Source of the DNA: Chrysochromulina parva | Taxonomy: Eukaryota; Haptophyta; Prymnesiales; Chrysochromulinaceae | Reading direction: 5' to 3' | DNA: 21,321 nt | NCBI GenBank assembly: GCA_002887195.1 | Contig: PJAB01000747.1 | Location: 1-21,321, forward strand | Shown: positions 1 to 9,100 of the stretch, in pieces | How the letters are laid out: each line of letters starts with the position of its first letter | Numbering within the stretch: the first letter of the stretch is position 1 | Notes under the pieces: model-generated | The model's input: the letters and a program-made list of their open reading frames with translations, nothing else | Databases searched by the model: none | Told to the model about the DNA's origin: nothing | Translations under genes and position numbers: made by a program

Positions 1-2885
1 GGTGCGGCGAGCGGTTGTGGAAAGGCATATGCCACTGGAGGCGCCGCCTGCCATGCCGGGGCCGGCGCAGCAACTGGCGCCGGCACTGGCACTGGTACGG
101 GTGCGGGCACGTGCACGGGTCCCGGTGCTGGCACTGGGGGCTGCGTCGGCGCCGTCGACTGCCACTGCGATGGCCACATGGGGCGGCTGAGGTCCTCGGC
201 GGGAATTGCGATACGCGGCGGTAGGCTGGCCGTTGGCGGCTGCAGCTCTGTGCGGGGCGCAGCCGAAGACTGGAGAGGGACGGGAGCGGCGGGAGCGGCG
301 AGGGCGGCTGGAGATGGCACTGGCGGCGGCGCTGGCGCAGCCGAAACAGCAGGGGCGTTAATGAGCGACCTCAGTTGATGATTGTGGACTTGCAGCTGCT
401 CGTTCTGTTCCCGTAAGTGGTCGCGGAGCTGCACGTAGTACCGAAGGAGTGCCTCCTGCTTTGCAGCTTGGGGCCAAGGGCGGGGGACTGACTTACTAAT
501 GTAAAGCGCCGCGTCGTTCCACACAGCCGCGTGGTCCTTGTCAAGCTTGCCGTACAGCTCGCGCAGCTGCTCGTTACTGCTGCTGCCGTGCACCACAAAC
601 TTGCGCCGGGCCTTTCGAGGCTGCTCAGCCGGCGGGTGCGCGGGAGGCGGCTGCAGGGCGGCAGACGGCACCACTGGCTGTGGCGCAGTAGGCGGTGGCT
701 GTCCTTGGGGGGGCGCCTCCACGCTCAGCCTGAGGGTGTGCGGGTCGTGCAGCTGAGCGGAGGTGTGGGGCGTGAAGGACGGCGATGGTGCGGGCGCTGG
801 CGACGGTGACGAGCAGGCAGAGAAGGTCGTTGCGGCTCGCGGCAGCTGTGCGGGGGGGAGCGGCGATGGTCCTGGCGCTGGCGCTGGTGCCGCTTTGGCC
901 CGTAGCTGAGGCGTATTCACGTGCACGGGAGGTTGCGATGGCGGCGACGCTGGCTCTGAGTGCGTTACCGGCGGCAGTGCTGGTAGTGAGTGCGGCGGTG
1001 GCGGTGGTGCTAGCTGTGGTATTGGTGGAGTGACGAGAGCAGAAGACGGCGGCGACTTGGCGGCCGTAGCCAAGGGTGCGACAGATGGCACTGCGGCAGG
1101 TGCAGGCACTGCGGGAGCTTCGGTGTTGAGAGCAGCCGGTGGCGCTTGGCTCGTTGGCGCCGACTCAACAGCAGCACATGGCGGCGTCTGCAGCGTCTGT
1201 AGCGGAGAGGCTGCGGAAGGGGCCGACACGGTTCTTGTGCTAGACGTGTGTAGTGGCTCCTTTAACGCCGATGGCACCGCCAGGAGTGGAGCGCCCTTGG
1301 GAGCTTCCCTGGCTTCCTCTGGCTTCGCCGCCATCGGCTCCTCCACAACCTCAGCCACGTCCACCGCCTCCACAGCGGCGGGGCCTTCTGCCAAGGGCAC
1401 CGCCGCTCCGGGCACCTCTGGCTCTGATGACTCTGATGACGTGGGGTTCGCGAGGCGCTGCGCGAAGGCATCCGCAGTCGGCTGTCCGGCAGCCTCACGC
1501 GCCGCGGGCTCGACCTCCATGCTTGCGCTGCGGGCGGACTCGAGGGCGCCATCGTGGGCGCCTTCGGAGGCGGCGGCGAGGGCCTCGCGGATGGCCTCGG
1601 ATGCGAGGGCGAGGCCCAGCGCCACGGGCGTCTCCGATGCAGCTGCTGCATCTGCCTCGTCTGGGGCGGTTTCCACGGTAGCACCGTCGGCAGCACCCGA
1701 TGCGATTCCCTCAGCAGTGCCCCCAACAGCACCCTCTGCGACGTCGTCTTTGGTGACGTCTGCAGCGCCCTCTGTGGCGGCGCCCGCTGCGATGCCGCCT
1801 GCAGAGCTTGCGGCGGCGCCCTCTGTGACGCCCGCGGTGGCGCAGACGGCGGCCACCGTGCCCTCGCCCAGCTCCCAGTCCCACCCCGCCTCATCCGACG
1901 CGGAGGCTCGCGGCTCGCCCGCGATCGTGGGAGGCGATGCGGTGTGGGACGCTGCAGACGGCTCGGCCGCCGCTGCCACGGGCTGCATGCGCGCGGCTTT
2001 GCATCGCTCGTGCAGCGGTGGCAGTTGGGCAATGATCGGACGCAGCCACGTGCCACTCGGAGCGTCGCCGAGGGCGCTCAGCACGGCGCGCGTCAACAGC
2101 CGCGAGGCAGTGGGGCGGCCTGTGGGCTCGTGCTGCAGGCACGCTGCGACGAGCTCTTTGAACCCAGACGAGGCCGCTTCCGCTGGTATCGGTGGGTCCG
2201 AGTGCAACACCCGCAGCATCACCTTGAGCGGCGCCATGCCCGCGTACGGCGCGGCGCCGCGCGTGAGCTCGATGGCGGTGATCCCAAACGACCAGATGTC
2301 CGCGGCGGCATCGTAGCCGCTCGCCTGCTCAAGCACCTCGGGCGCCATCCAGCCGTGAGAGCCGACAAAGGTCGTTGCCTTGGAGCGGAGCTCGCCCCCG
2401 CGGTAGAGCGAGGTCGAGAAGCCAAAGTCGGCGAGGCGCACGTCACCTTCGGCGTCGATGAGGATGCTACTCGACTTGAGGTTGCGGTGCAGCGTACCGT
2501 GCTTGTGCATGTACGCGAGGCCGCGGCCGACCTCACGCAGCACAACCAGCGCCGGCGTCTCCTCAAATCCGCCGGGAAGCGTGCTGCTCATGATGTCGGC
2601 GCACGAACCGCAAGCGTGCTGCTGCATCACGAGCCAGAGCGTGTGGTTGACGACGAAGGCGGCGTGCAGCTGCGCAAGGTTCTGGTGGCTGAGCTGCCCC
2701 ATTGCCTGCACCTCCCGCCGCACATCCTCGAGTGACGGCAGCAAGTCGAGATCAAAGATCTTGAGTGCCACCGGACCTCGCCCATCGCACTCGGCCGCCC
2801 ATACGCCTGACGCTGCGCCGTTCGAGTCGCCGATTTTGGGGCCTCGTTTGTATGCCGAACAGGCGATAGGCCACACCGTCGCCAT
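1..2885 (-). CDS. OSR1/SPAK/STRAD-like STE20-group kinase-fold protein, predicted pseudokinase (3' end off window)
   Basis: The frame is open from the ATG at 2885 to the left edge (961 codons, no stop seen), so the C terminus is missing. An in-frame TGA lies shortly upstream and 2885 is the first ATG after it. Residues about 12-265 form a protein kinase fold: a glycine-rich loop variant near 19-31, VALK with Lys42, helix-C Glu58, DFG at 153-155, APE at 181-183 and a DIWSFGITAIEL segment very close to OSR1/SPAK kinases. The catalytic loop, however, reads HRNLKSSS (133-140): the catalytic Asp is Asn135 and the metal-binding Asn is Ser140. STRAD pseudokinases, relatives in the same group, have lost the same two positions. 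After the domain comes a roughly 500-residue Ala/Pro/Glu-rich stretch, a probable coiled coil at about 770-840 and another proline-rich run. I infer a regulatory or scaffold role rather than phosphotransfer. A divergent giant gene starts 209 bp away. The family call is firm; lack of activity is inference. Confidence 0.85.
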   Translation of the reverse strand, partial: MATVWPIACSAYKRGPKIGDSNGAASGVWAAECDGRGPVALKIFDLDLLPSLEDVRREVQAMGQLSHQNLAQLHAAFVVNHTLWLVMQQHACGSCADIMSSTLPGGFEETPALVVLREVGRGLAYMHKHGTLHRNLKSSSILIDAEGDVRLADFGFSTSLYRGGELRSKATTFVGSHGWMAPEVLEQASGYDAAADIWSFGITAIELTRGAAPYAGMAPLKVMLRVLHSDPPIPAEAASSGFKELVAACLQHEPTGRPTASRLLTRAVLSALGDAPSGTWLRPIIAQLPPLHERCKAARMQPVAAAAEPSAASHTASPPTIAGEPRASASDEAGWDWELGEGTVAAVCATAGVTEGAAASSAGGIAAGAATEGAADVTKDDVAEGAVGGTAEGIASGAADGATVETAPDEADAAAASETPVALGLALASEAIREALAAASEGAHDGALESARSASMEVEPAAREAAGQPTADAFAQRLANPTSSESSEPEVPGAAVPLAEGPAAVEAVDVAEVVEEPMAAKPEEAREAPKGAPLLAVPSALKEPLHTSSTRTVSAPSAASPLQTLQTPPCAAVESAPTSQAPPAALNTEAPAVPAPAAVPSVAPLATAAKSPPSSALVTPPIPQLAPPPPPHSLPALPPVTHSEPASPPSQPPVHVNTPQLRAKAAPAPAPGPSPLPPAQLPRAATTFSACSSPSPAPAPSPSFTPHTSAQLHDPHTLRLSVEAPPQGQPPPTAPQPVVPSAALQPPPAHPPAEQPRKARRKFVVHGSSSNEQLRELYGKLDKDHAAVWNDAALYISKSVPRPWPQAAKQEALLRYYVQLRDHLREQNEQLQVHNHQLRSLINAPAVSAAPAPPPVPSPAALAAPAAPVPLQSSAAPRTELQPPTASLPPRIAIPAEDLSRPMWPSQWQSTAPTQPPVPAPGPVHVPAPVPVPVPAPVAAPAPAWQAAPPVAYAFPQPLAA

Positions 2886-3094
2886 GATTGAGGAGGGAAG
2901 GTTTTTTGCGACGAAACTCTGAAGATGCAAACCCCCAGAGGATCTTGGTCATTTCCCCAGCCGCACCATAAATAAACGTGTACCTTCAGAGTTTGGCAAT
3001 TCCGCAGCGCCGTCCCCAATGGCCGGCCTCACCTGGAGCCCGGTGTGGGTATCACCGCTTTCACCACCATCGTCTTGGTTCACTGCCATATCTG
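2886..3094. promoter_or_regulatory. Divergent (bidirectional) promoter region
   Basis: This 209-bp gap separates the start of the kinase-like gene (minus) from the first in-frame ATG of the giant gene (plus), so it must hold the upstream elements of both. Two arms of a perfect 11-bp inverted repeat, AAACTCTGAAG at 2914-2924 and CTTCAGAGTTT at 2984-2994, flank an AT-rich CATAAATAAA at about 2967-2976, the only TATA-like stretch here. Each gene therefore sees CTTCAGAGTTT on its own sense strand. On the minus strand this lies 28 nt before the kinase ATG. On the plus strand it lies 24 nt before an ATG at 3019. The promoter role is inferred from position and symmetry. Confidence 0.5.
2914..2994. 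repeat. 11-bp perfect inverted repeat
   Basis: AAACTCTGAAG (2914-2924) and its exact reverse complement CTTCAGAGTTT (2984-2994) are separated by 59 bp and lie inside the divergent gap. The match does not extend at either end. A near copy with one extra base, CTTCAGGAGTTT, lies at 16698-16709 upstream of the purine gene, but in the opposite orientation relative to that gene. Confidence 0.7.
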
Positions 3095-3126
3095 ATGCTT
3101 GTTCGTGCGCTCAGCTTCAATCGTAA
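3019..3126 (+). other. Short upstream ORF overlapping the start of the giant gene
   Basis: An ATG at 3019 with G at +4 opens a 35-codon frame ending in TAA at 3124-3126. It is out of frame with, and overlaps, the presumed ATG of the giant gene at 3095. If the transcript begins near 2990, this is the first ATG a scanning ribosome meets. It may be a regulatory uORF, or it may be the true first coding exon if an unseen short intron brings it into frame. Its 35 residues match no domain I recognise. Confidence 0.35.
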
Positions 3127-6100
3127 GAAGGCCTCAGCGCAGGCACAGCCTGCAGCCACGGTAGCCGCGACCTGGTTTGTCGCAGATGCCGAACAGGCGG
3201 AGCCAGTGGAGATCTCGGCGGAGACGCTCCAGACGCTGGATCCAGACACACTCGTGTGGACGGACGGCCTACCGGACTGGGTGGCCGTGCACACGGTCGC
3301 AAAGCCTATGCCTCGGCAACCGATAGTGCCGATGCAGCCCCAAATACTGTCTTCAGGAATGCGCCCGACGTCATCCGGAATGCGCCCATTGGCACCCGGC
3401 CCTGGCCCACAACGCGCTTACGCGCCCGGCATGCAGCCGCTGCCACCTGGTGCCCCTCGTGCCCCTCCCCCTGGCGGCCCTCGCGCACCTCCCCCTGGCG
3501 GCCCTCGCGCACCTCCCCCTGGCGGCCCTCGCGCACCTCCCCCTGGCGGCCCTCGCGCCCCTCCCCCTGGCGGCCCTCGCGCACCTCCCCCTGGCGGCCC
3601 TCGCGCCCCTCCACCTGGCCTTCGCGCGCCCAATGGGGCGTCGCCGCCGCCTGGGGGTAGGCCGCTCCACATGGGACCGCCCATGGCGCACGGAATGGGT
3701 CCGCCGCCAACTCGGAACTTGCCGCGCGCGGATGGCGGCGACGCGCCGAGAGCAGGCCCGCCTCCAGGTCGCGTACTCGGCAAGCCCACGCCATCGTTTG
3801 CTGCTGCGGCGCAGCAGCTTCAGGGGCTAGGCACCAAACGGCCTGATCCAGCCGGCATCGTTGCTGCGCTCACTGGTGCTGGCGCCAACAGGGGTGGTGG
3901 AGGTGGCACTGGCGCTCAGCTGTGGCGCCGGCTCAAGGCAAAGACCCAGATCACACAGGCACTCCGGCGCGTCAAGCGACGTGGCAAAGCGATGGGCGAC
4001 GAGCTGCTCGGGCGCCCCGAGCTGCCCCGCGACTTTTTGCAACGGGCGACGGTCTGGTCCGACCAATTCGTCCAGACGGCGCTCATCCCAGGCTACTCTG
4101 TGCAGGAACCGAATGCCCTGCGCACTGGCTGCACGTTGCTCTCGATGCAGAAGGAGACGCCCATCTCCGCCCGTGCGGGCCTAGCCGCCGCTAAGCTTGC
4201 CGACGACACCTCTGATCGTGGCTCGGCGCGGCAACGCCAGGCGAGGAGCAGCTCATTTGACCCAGACGCGGCGACGGCTGACGAGCTGCTTGAGCACGTG
4301 CGCGAGCACGAGCCACAGCACTACATCCCGCAAGCCTTCAACGACGGGGACAACCGCGGCCTGTACGTGACGCTCGAGAACGTCAAGGAGATGGCGCTGC
4401 ACGCTGAGTTTGGCTTTGAGGCGGCGGGCAAGCGTGGCGACGCGATGAAGATCGTTAAGACCTTCGTGCTCGACTATTGGCGCGAGACGAACAGGATCAA
4501 CTCGATGGAGGCGATCATCCTGCTCTCCGACATGTTTTATCTGTGCGCATCTCTCGGGCCGAGCGCCGTGACGCAGCTTATGAATCTGTGGCGCGAGATG
4601 GTGCATACCTCGCGCGAGCACGGGATCAAGGTCTTCCTCGAGCCCGCGCGCCTCACGCTGCTCCCTTTCCATCACGTCTTCATCGCCTCCGATGCGCTGC
4701 AGCTCGCGCTGTGCCACTACGTGCGCTCGCCGCCCGACGCGTCGCCGGCCGACGGCTCGGCTACGACACGGGGCGGCATCTCGCGCGAGACAGTCGAGGG
4801 ACTCATGGAGATGACGCTCGTCGCTGAGCCCGAGTTGCGCGAGCGCTTCGTGAAGCAGGTCGACGAGATGGCTGCCCTGTGCCGCCGAGAGGCGCCCACG
4901 CACTCCCTCGTCGTCTCCATGTCGCAGATGGACGTGCACGCGCTCGCCGCGATCTATGCCACCTTCCTTGGCGCCTGGAAGGGGGATGCGACTTTGGTGC
5001 AGAAGGGGGATGCGACGTTGGTGCCGCGCTTCGCCGAACAGCCTCAGGCAGCGGAGTCGGCGGAGAACGCGGTCGAACGCCTCGAGAAGCTTTCGATCGT
5101 GCGGCAGACGGTGCAGCGGCAGGTGAATTTGCTACTGTCGCTCTACTCCAACGTGCAAGGCGAGCCCGTCCCTGATCCCTGGGAGGGCACCATCCTCAGC
5201 AGCGCCGAGCACGAGCGCCTCGAGTTGTTCTCGATCCATATGCTGCAGCAGCTGCTCCCGATGAAGAGTATCCAGGAGCAGAAGATGCTCCTACTGCCCC
5301 GCGGCCTCGTGCGCTGCCCCTCGCTCGAGGAGCTCTACCTGCAGCTCAATGCCATCAAGACGCGGCTGCTCGGGCCCGCGTGCGAGCTCCTCGTGTCGCC
5401 CGTGACCGCGGTGCGCCAGGCGCCCAAAGTGAGCGCGCCCAATGCGCCCGCACACCATGGCAAGAAGAGCGCGGCCAAGGATGGCGGCGCTGAGGATCTC
5501 GTGTGGCAGCTCTCGGTGACGCTGCTCTCCGCACGCGGCCTCAAGCAAGGGCCCCATGCGCTCTATGCGCGAATCAAGTGCAACGCCTACACGTACAAGA
5601 GCCAGCCTGTCTGGCGCGTTGCGGAGAGTCGTGGTAGCAGTGCGACAGCATCGTTTGCGGAGGACGTGATGTACACGTTTCACCACGTGGAGGAGCGCAG
5701 CACACTCGAGGTACGAGTGCTCGAGGATCATCCGCTAGGAGCGCTGCTGGACCCGCTTGTAGGCAAGGCCGTCGTCGACCTCGCCCAACTCAAGGGAAAC
5801 AAGACCCGGCACAGCAAGTGGTTTGAGCTGAGCAAGGGCTCCAAGGTGACGGGAGAGATCTGCCTCGAGCTCCAAATGGAACTCATCGGCGCGACGCAAC
5901 AGACGTCGCACGCCCCGGCCCGTGGGCGAAGGGGGAGCACGCCTGGGCTCGGGGAGGTGGAGCAGCAGTCCAAGCTCGACTTTTTAACGCTGAGCGGCGG
6001 CTGGCAGGGCTTCTGCTGGCACTCGGCGGCGACTGCATCGACCACGTTCCAGATGATGGAGATGGACATGATCTTCTCGAGCGGTGGCGACTTGCCCGCA

Positions 6101-9100
6101 CCGCATCAGACGGTCAGTGGCTCGGGCTCGGATCAAATCGGCAATTGGGAGCTGCACGCGGGCCGACGGTACACGCAGACGTCTCCTTCCCAGGTCGAGT
6201 GGCTAAAGACGTACACGTCCCTCAATGCCACCTTTGCGCAGGAGGCGGATGATGGCAGCGGCGAGCTCGTCCCGCCAGAGGTGTATTTCGAGGGCTGCAT
6301 GGATGAACGATCCAATGTCATCTACGGCCAGTGGCACATGGCGTTTGCCATGCGCTCGACCTTTTACCGCGAGAAAGAGAATGTGGGCGAGCCGTACAGC
6401 GAAGAAGAGCTCGTGCTCGCAGGCGAGGCTGCGGTGCCTGCCGAGATCCAGTCGAGCGGCGCGATGCTCTCGGTGCGCCATCCCGAACTCTGGCAGGGCC
6501 GTTACGAGTTGATTGACGCAGTGACGCAGCGCAAACACAGCCGGCTACAAGACTCGATGGATGCGAGCGAGCGTGAGCAGGTGCTGAGCGAGTCCCTCAC
6601 GGAGAAGGAATGGGTTGAGGTGCTCACCAACTTGGCTGACAAGGTGGATCCGTTGTGGCTCGATCAGCCTTCGGGCACGAACGAGCAGACGGCGCTTCGG
6701 CAGGCCATTAAGAAGGCAGAGCGCGTGCTGACTGAAGCACAATCAGCCGAGGCTCGGGTGAGCCTCAAGCCCGAGCAGCGAGACAAGCTCGACGAGTGGG
6801 CGGTGGCGGAGGTGAAGCTACCGGCGGTACACGTGCAAGGTGGCTTCGTGCTCTGGCAAAAGGGGCGCCCTGCAAGTCTCATCTACCCGGCGATCGCAGC
6901 GTGCATGCCGAGCATTGCGATCGCCTCCATGCTTCAGCCAGGAATTGCGGCTCCGCTGCCTCCTACACACACGGAACGACAAACGATCCTTCTCGTCATC
7001 GAGGCCACTGGCCTTTACAATCTCAATTGCATGCACCAGCCGGCCAACCCATATCTCGTGGTCACCATTGGTGACCCAGCTACTGGCAACGCCCACCGGC
7101 TGATGACGCAGCCTGTCCTCGACGCGGCGAGCACCACCGTGCGTGGCCGCAACGAGGATGGCGTCGAGCGGTCCGAGCTCAAGTTTGGCGCCAACGAGCG
7201 CTTCCTCGTCTTTCTCGACGGTGGTGCGGCAGAGCTCGTCTCTGCCGCCCAGCAGCCCCTTCATCTCAACGTGACCCTGATGCACAAGGAGTTATCGAGC
7301 GTGGGTGGCCCACCGCACGTCGCCTCGGAGCTTCGCGCTGAGCTCCAGGCACGAGTGGCGCTCGCTCTTGCCAATCAAGTGCAGGAGGACAAGACCGCCT
7401 GGGAGGGGGAGGAGGGTAGGGAGCGGCGCAAGTCGCAAACGGGCCTCGTGGGTGGCCTGATGAGCTTCGTGCGCCGGGGCATGGGAGAGGTGAAGGAGGC
7501 CATTGGGATGGTCCCTGTGGGGATGGTCCCTCACGACGAGCGCAAACCACCCACGCCTACCGATCCTGAAATAGGCTGCGGCACGCTTGATGTCAGCATT
7601 GACCTCTTACCTTCCGCGAAGCCACGCAGCACGCGGGTTCCTCTGGAACAGCCCATCGGCTCAGCCCTCCAGTACTCAGGCCTCGCGCAGCACGAGATTA
7701 TCGAGATTATGCAGCTGCTTCCCGACGGCCTTCGACGCCTCAAGGTGCCGGTCGGCGAGGCTGTGCTCAAGATTGCTTCGGTACGCTGGTCGGCTGACAG
7801 TGCACTCGAGGGACGGCGGCCGCACGAGCTGGTGCCGTCCGAGGAAGATCGGATTGCGCTCGAGAAGAGAGGCGGCGCAGCTGTCGTCTCCGGCGCCAAG
7901 AAGGACGATGACGATGGCAATCGCTCACTTTCCGCAGAAAACCCGTACGCGCTCAAGCAGCCGGGCTCTTTCATGCGCTTCCGGTGGGAGGAGAGCGAGG
8001 CGCGTGAGGTCCTGCTCAAGGTCGATGGCTTGCACCCAGTGTACGAAAGGGAGAAGGCCGTTGGTGCAACCCTCAGGAAGCGAGCCGACACCATCTCCGA
8101 GCGTCTCGAGGGGCGGCTATGCGAGCTGGAGCATGCGCAACGGCGCGCGGGCGAGCTGTGCAGTCTCGATAGGCTCTCGGAAACCATCAAGGACACCTAT
8201 GATGACCAGCTCTCCGCGCTACAACCGTCGCTCACGCCGGTCGATCGAGGAGAAGAGGCGCTCGCTACCGAGGTCGATAAGCTCGTCGCACGGCTCCAGA
8301 CGGCACACCAGGAGGCGTCGCCATCGCCTGAGGATCTGGCAGCCACTGACCAGCTTGAGCAGCTGCTCGAGTGGCAAGAGTACATGGTCCAGCTGTGGGA
8401 CGACGGCTTCAAAACCGCGCTGCAGGCGGGTGACCTGTCGGCCAACCCCGACTACACGCACCTGCGCGATGAGCTGGATCGCATTCAGCCGTCGCTCGGA
8501 CAGGGCACGCGTGCGCACTGGGACTACTATCGAAGCGGCCGCTGGAGGATGCGCGACATGGAGCTCAGCGCCTATCGCGAGATGGAGCGGCTGTACAATG
8601 CGATGCTACGTCGATATGCGAGCGTGCTCGCGGTGGTGCCCGCCTTCGATGCGGCTCTGAACGCGATGCTTCCGCTCGAGTACCGCATGTCGCGTGCCGT
8701 GAACAAAGTACGCATCGGCTTCTGGTTTCGGTGTTGGCGCCTCGTGCCACCTGACTGGCAGCATGGAGGTGGCAAGTACCTGCTTCTGCCCGCAGGTGGT
8801 GCGGGTGGGAAGGCACGGCTCACTATGCGCGCCGAGCCCCTTGTTCTCAGCGGGCTCTCGGCGAGGAAGATCGCGGAGTTCACGAGCCAGGCCGCCCGCA
8901 AGGGCCCGGCTACGCTGGCTGCCGGGCACGCGCTCGCCAACGATCTCAATGCTCAGGGGCGTCAGCTCATCTTCGCAGATCAGAGCTCAGGCGGCTGCCG
9001 CGAGATCGAGAAGTGCCTGCACCGGCTGCGCGAGCTGCGCGCAAAGATCCAGCGCGCCTTGGATGATGAGGAAGGCTTGCCACCGCCGATCGAACCCGTG

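Noticed and set aside
1..360. GC-rich repetitive run at the left edge as a possible satellite
   Set aside because: It is the low-complexity Pro/Val/Ala-coding tail of the kinase-like gene, with an intact frame and no fixed period.
1030..2735. Long plus-strand frames (428 and 393 codons) rich in Ala, Ser, Gly and Arg
   Set aside because: They lie antisense to the kinase-like gene, whose minus-strand frame is open throughout and carries clear kinase motifs; GC-rich DNA commonly leaves shadow frames.
2978..3094. N-terminal extension of the giant protein from 2978
   Set aside because: It begins at GTG, not ATG, and the added 39 residues look like non-coding sequence.
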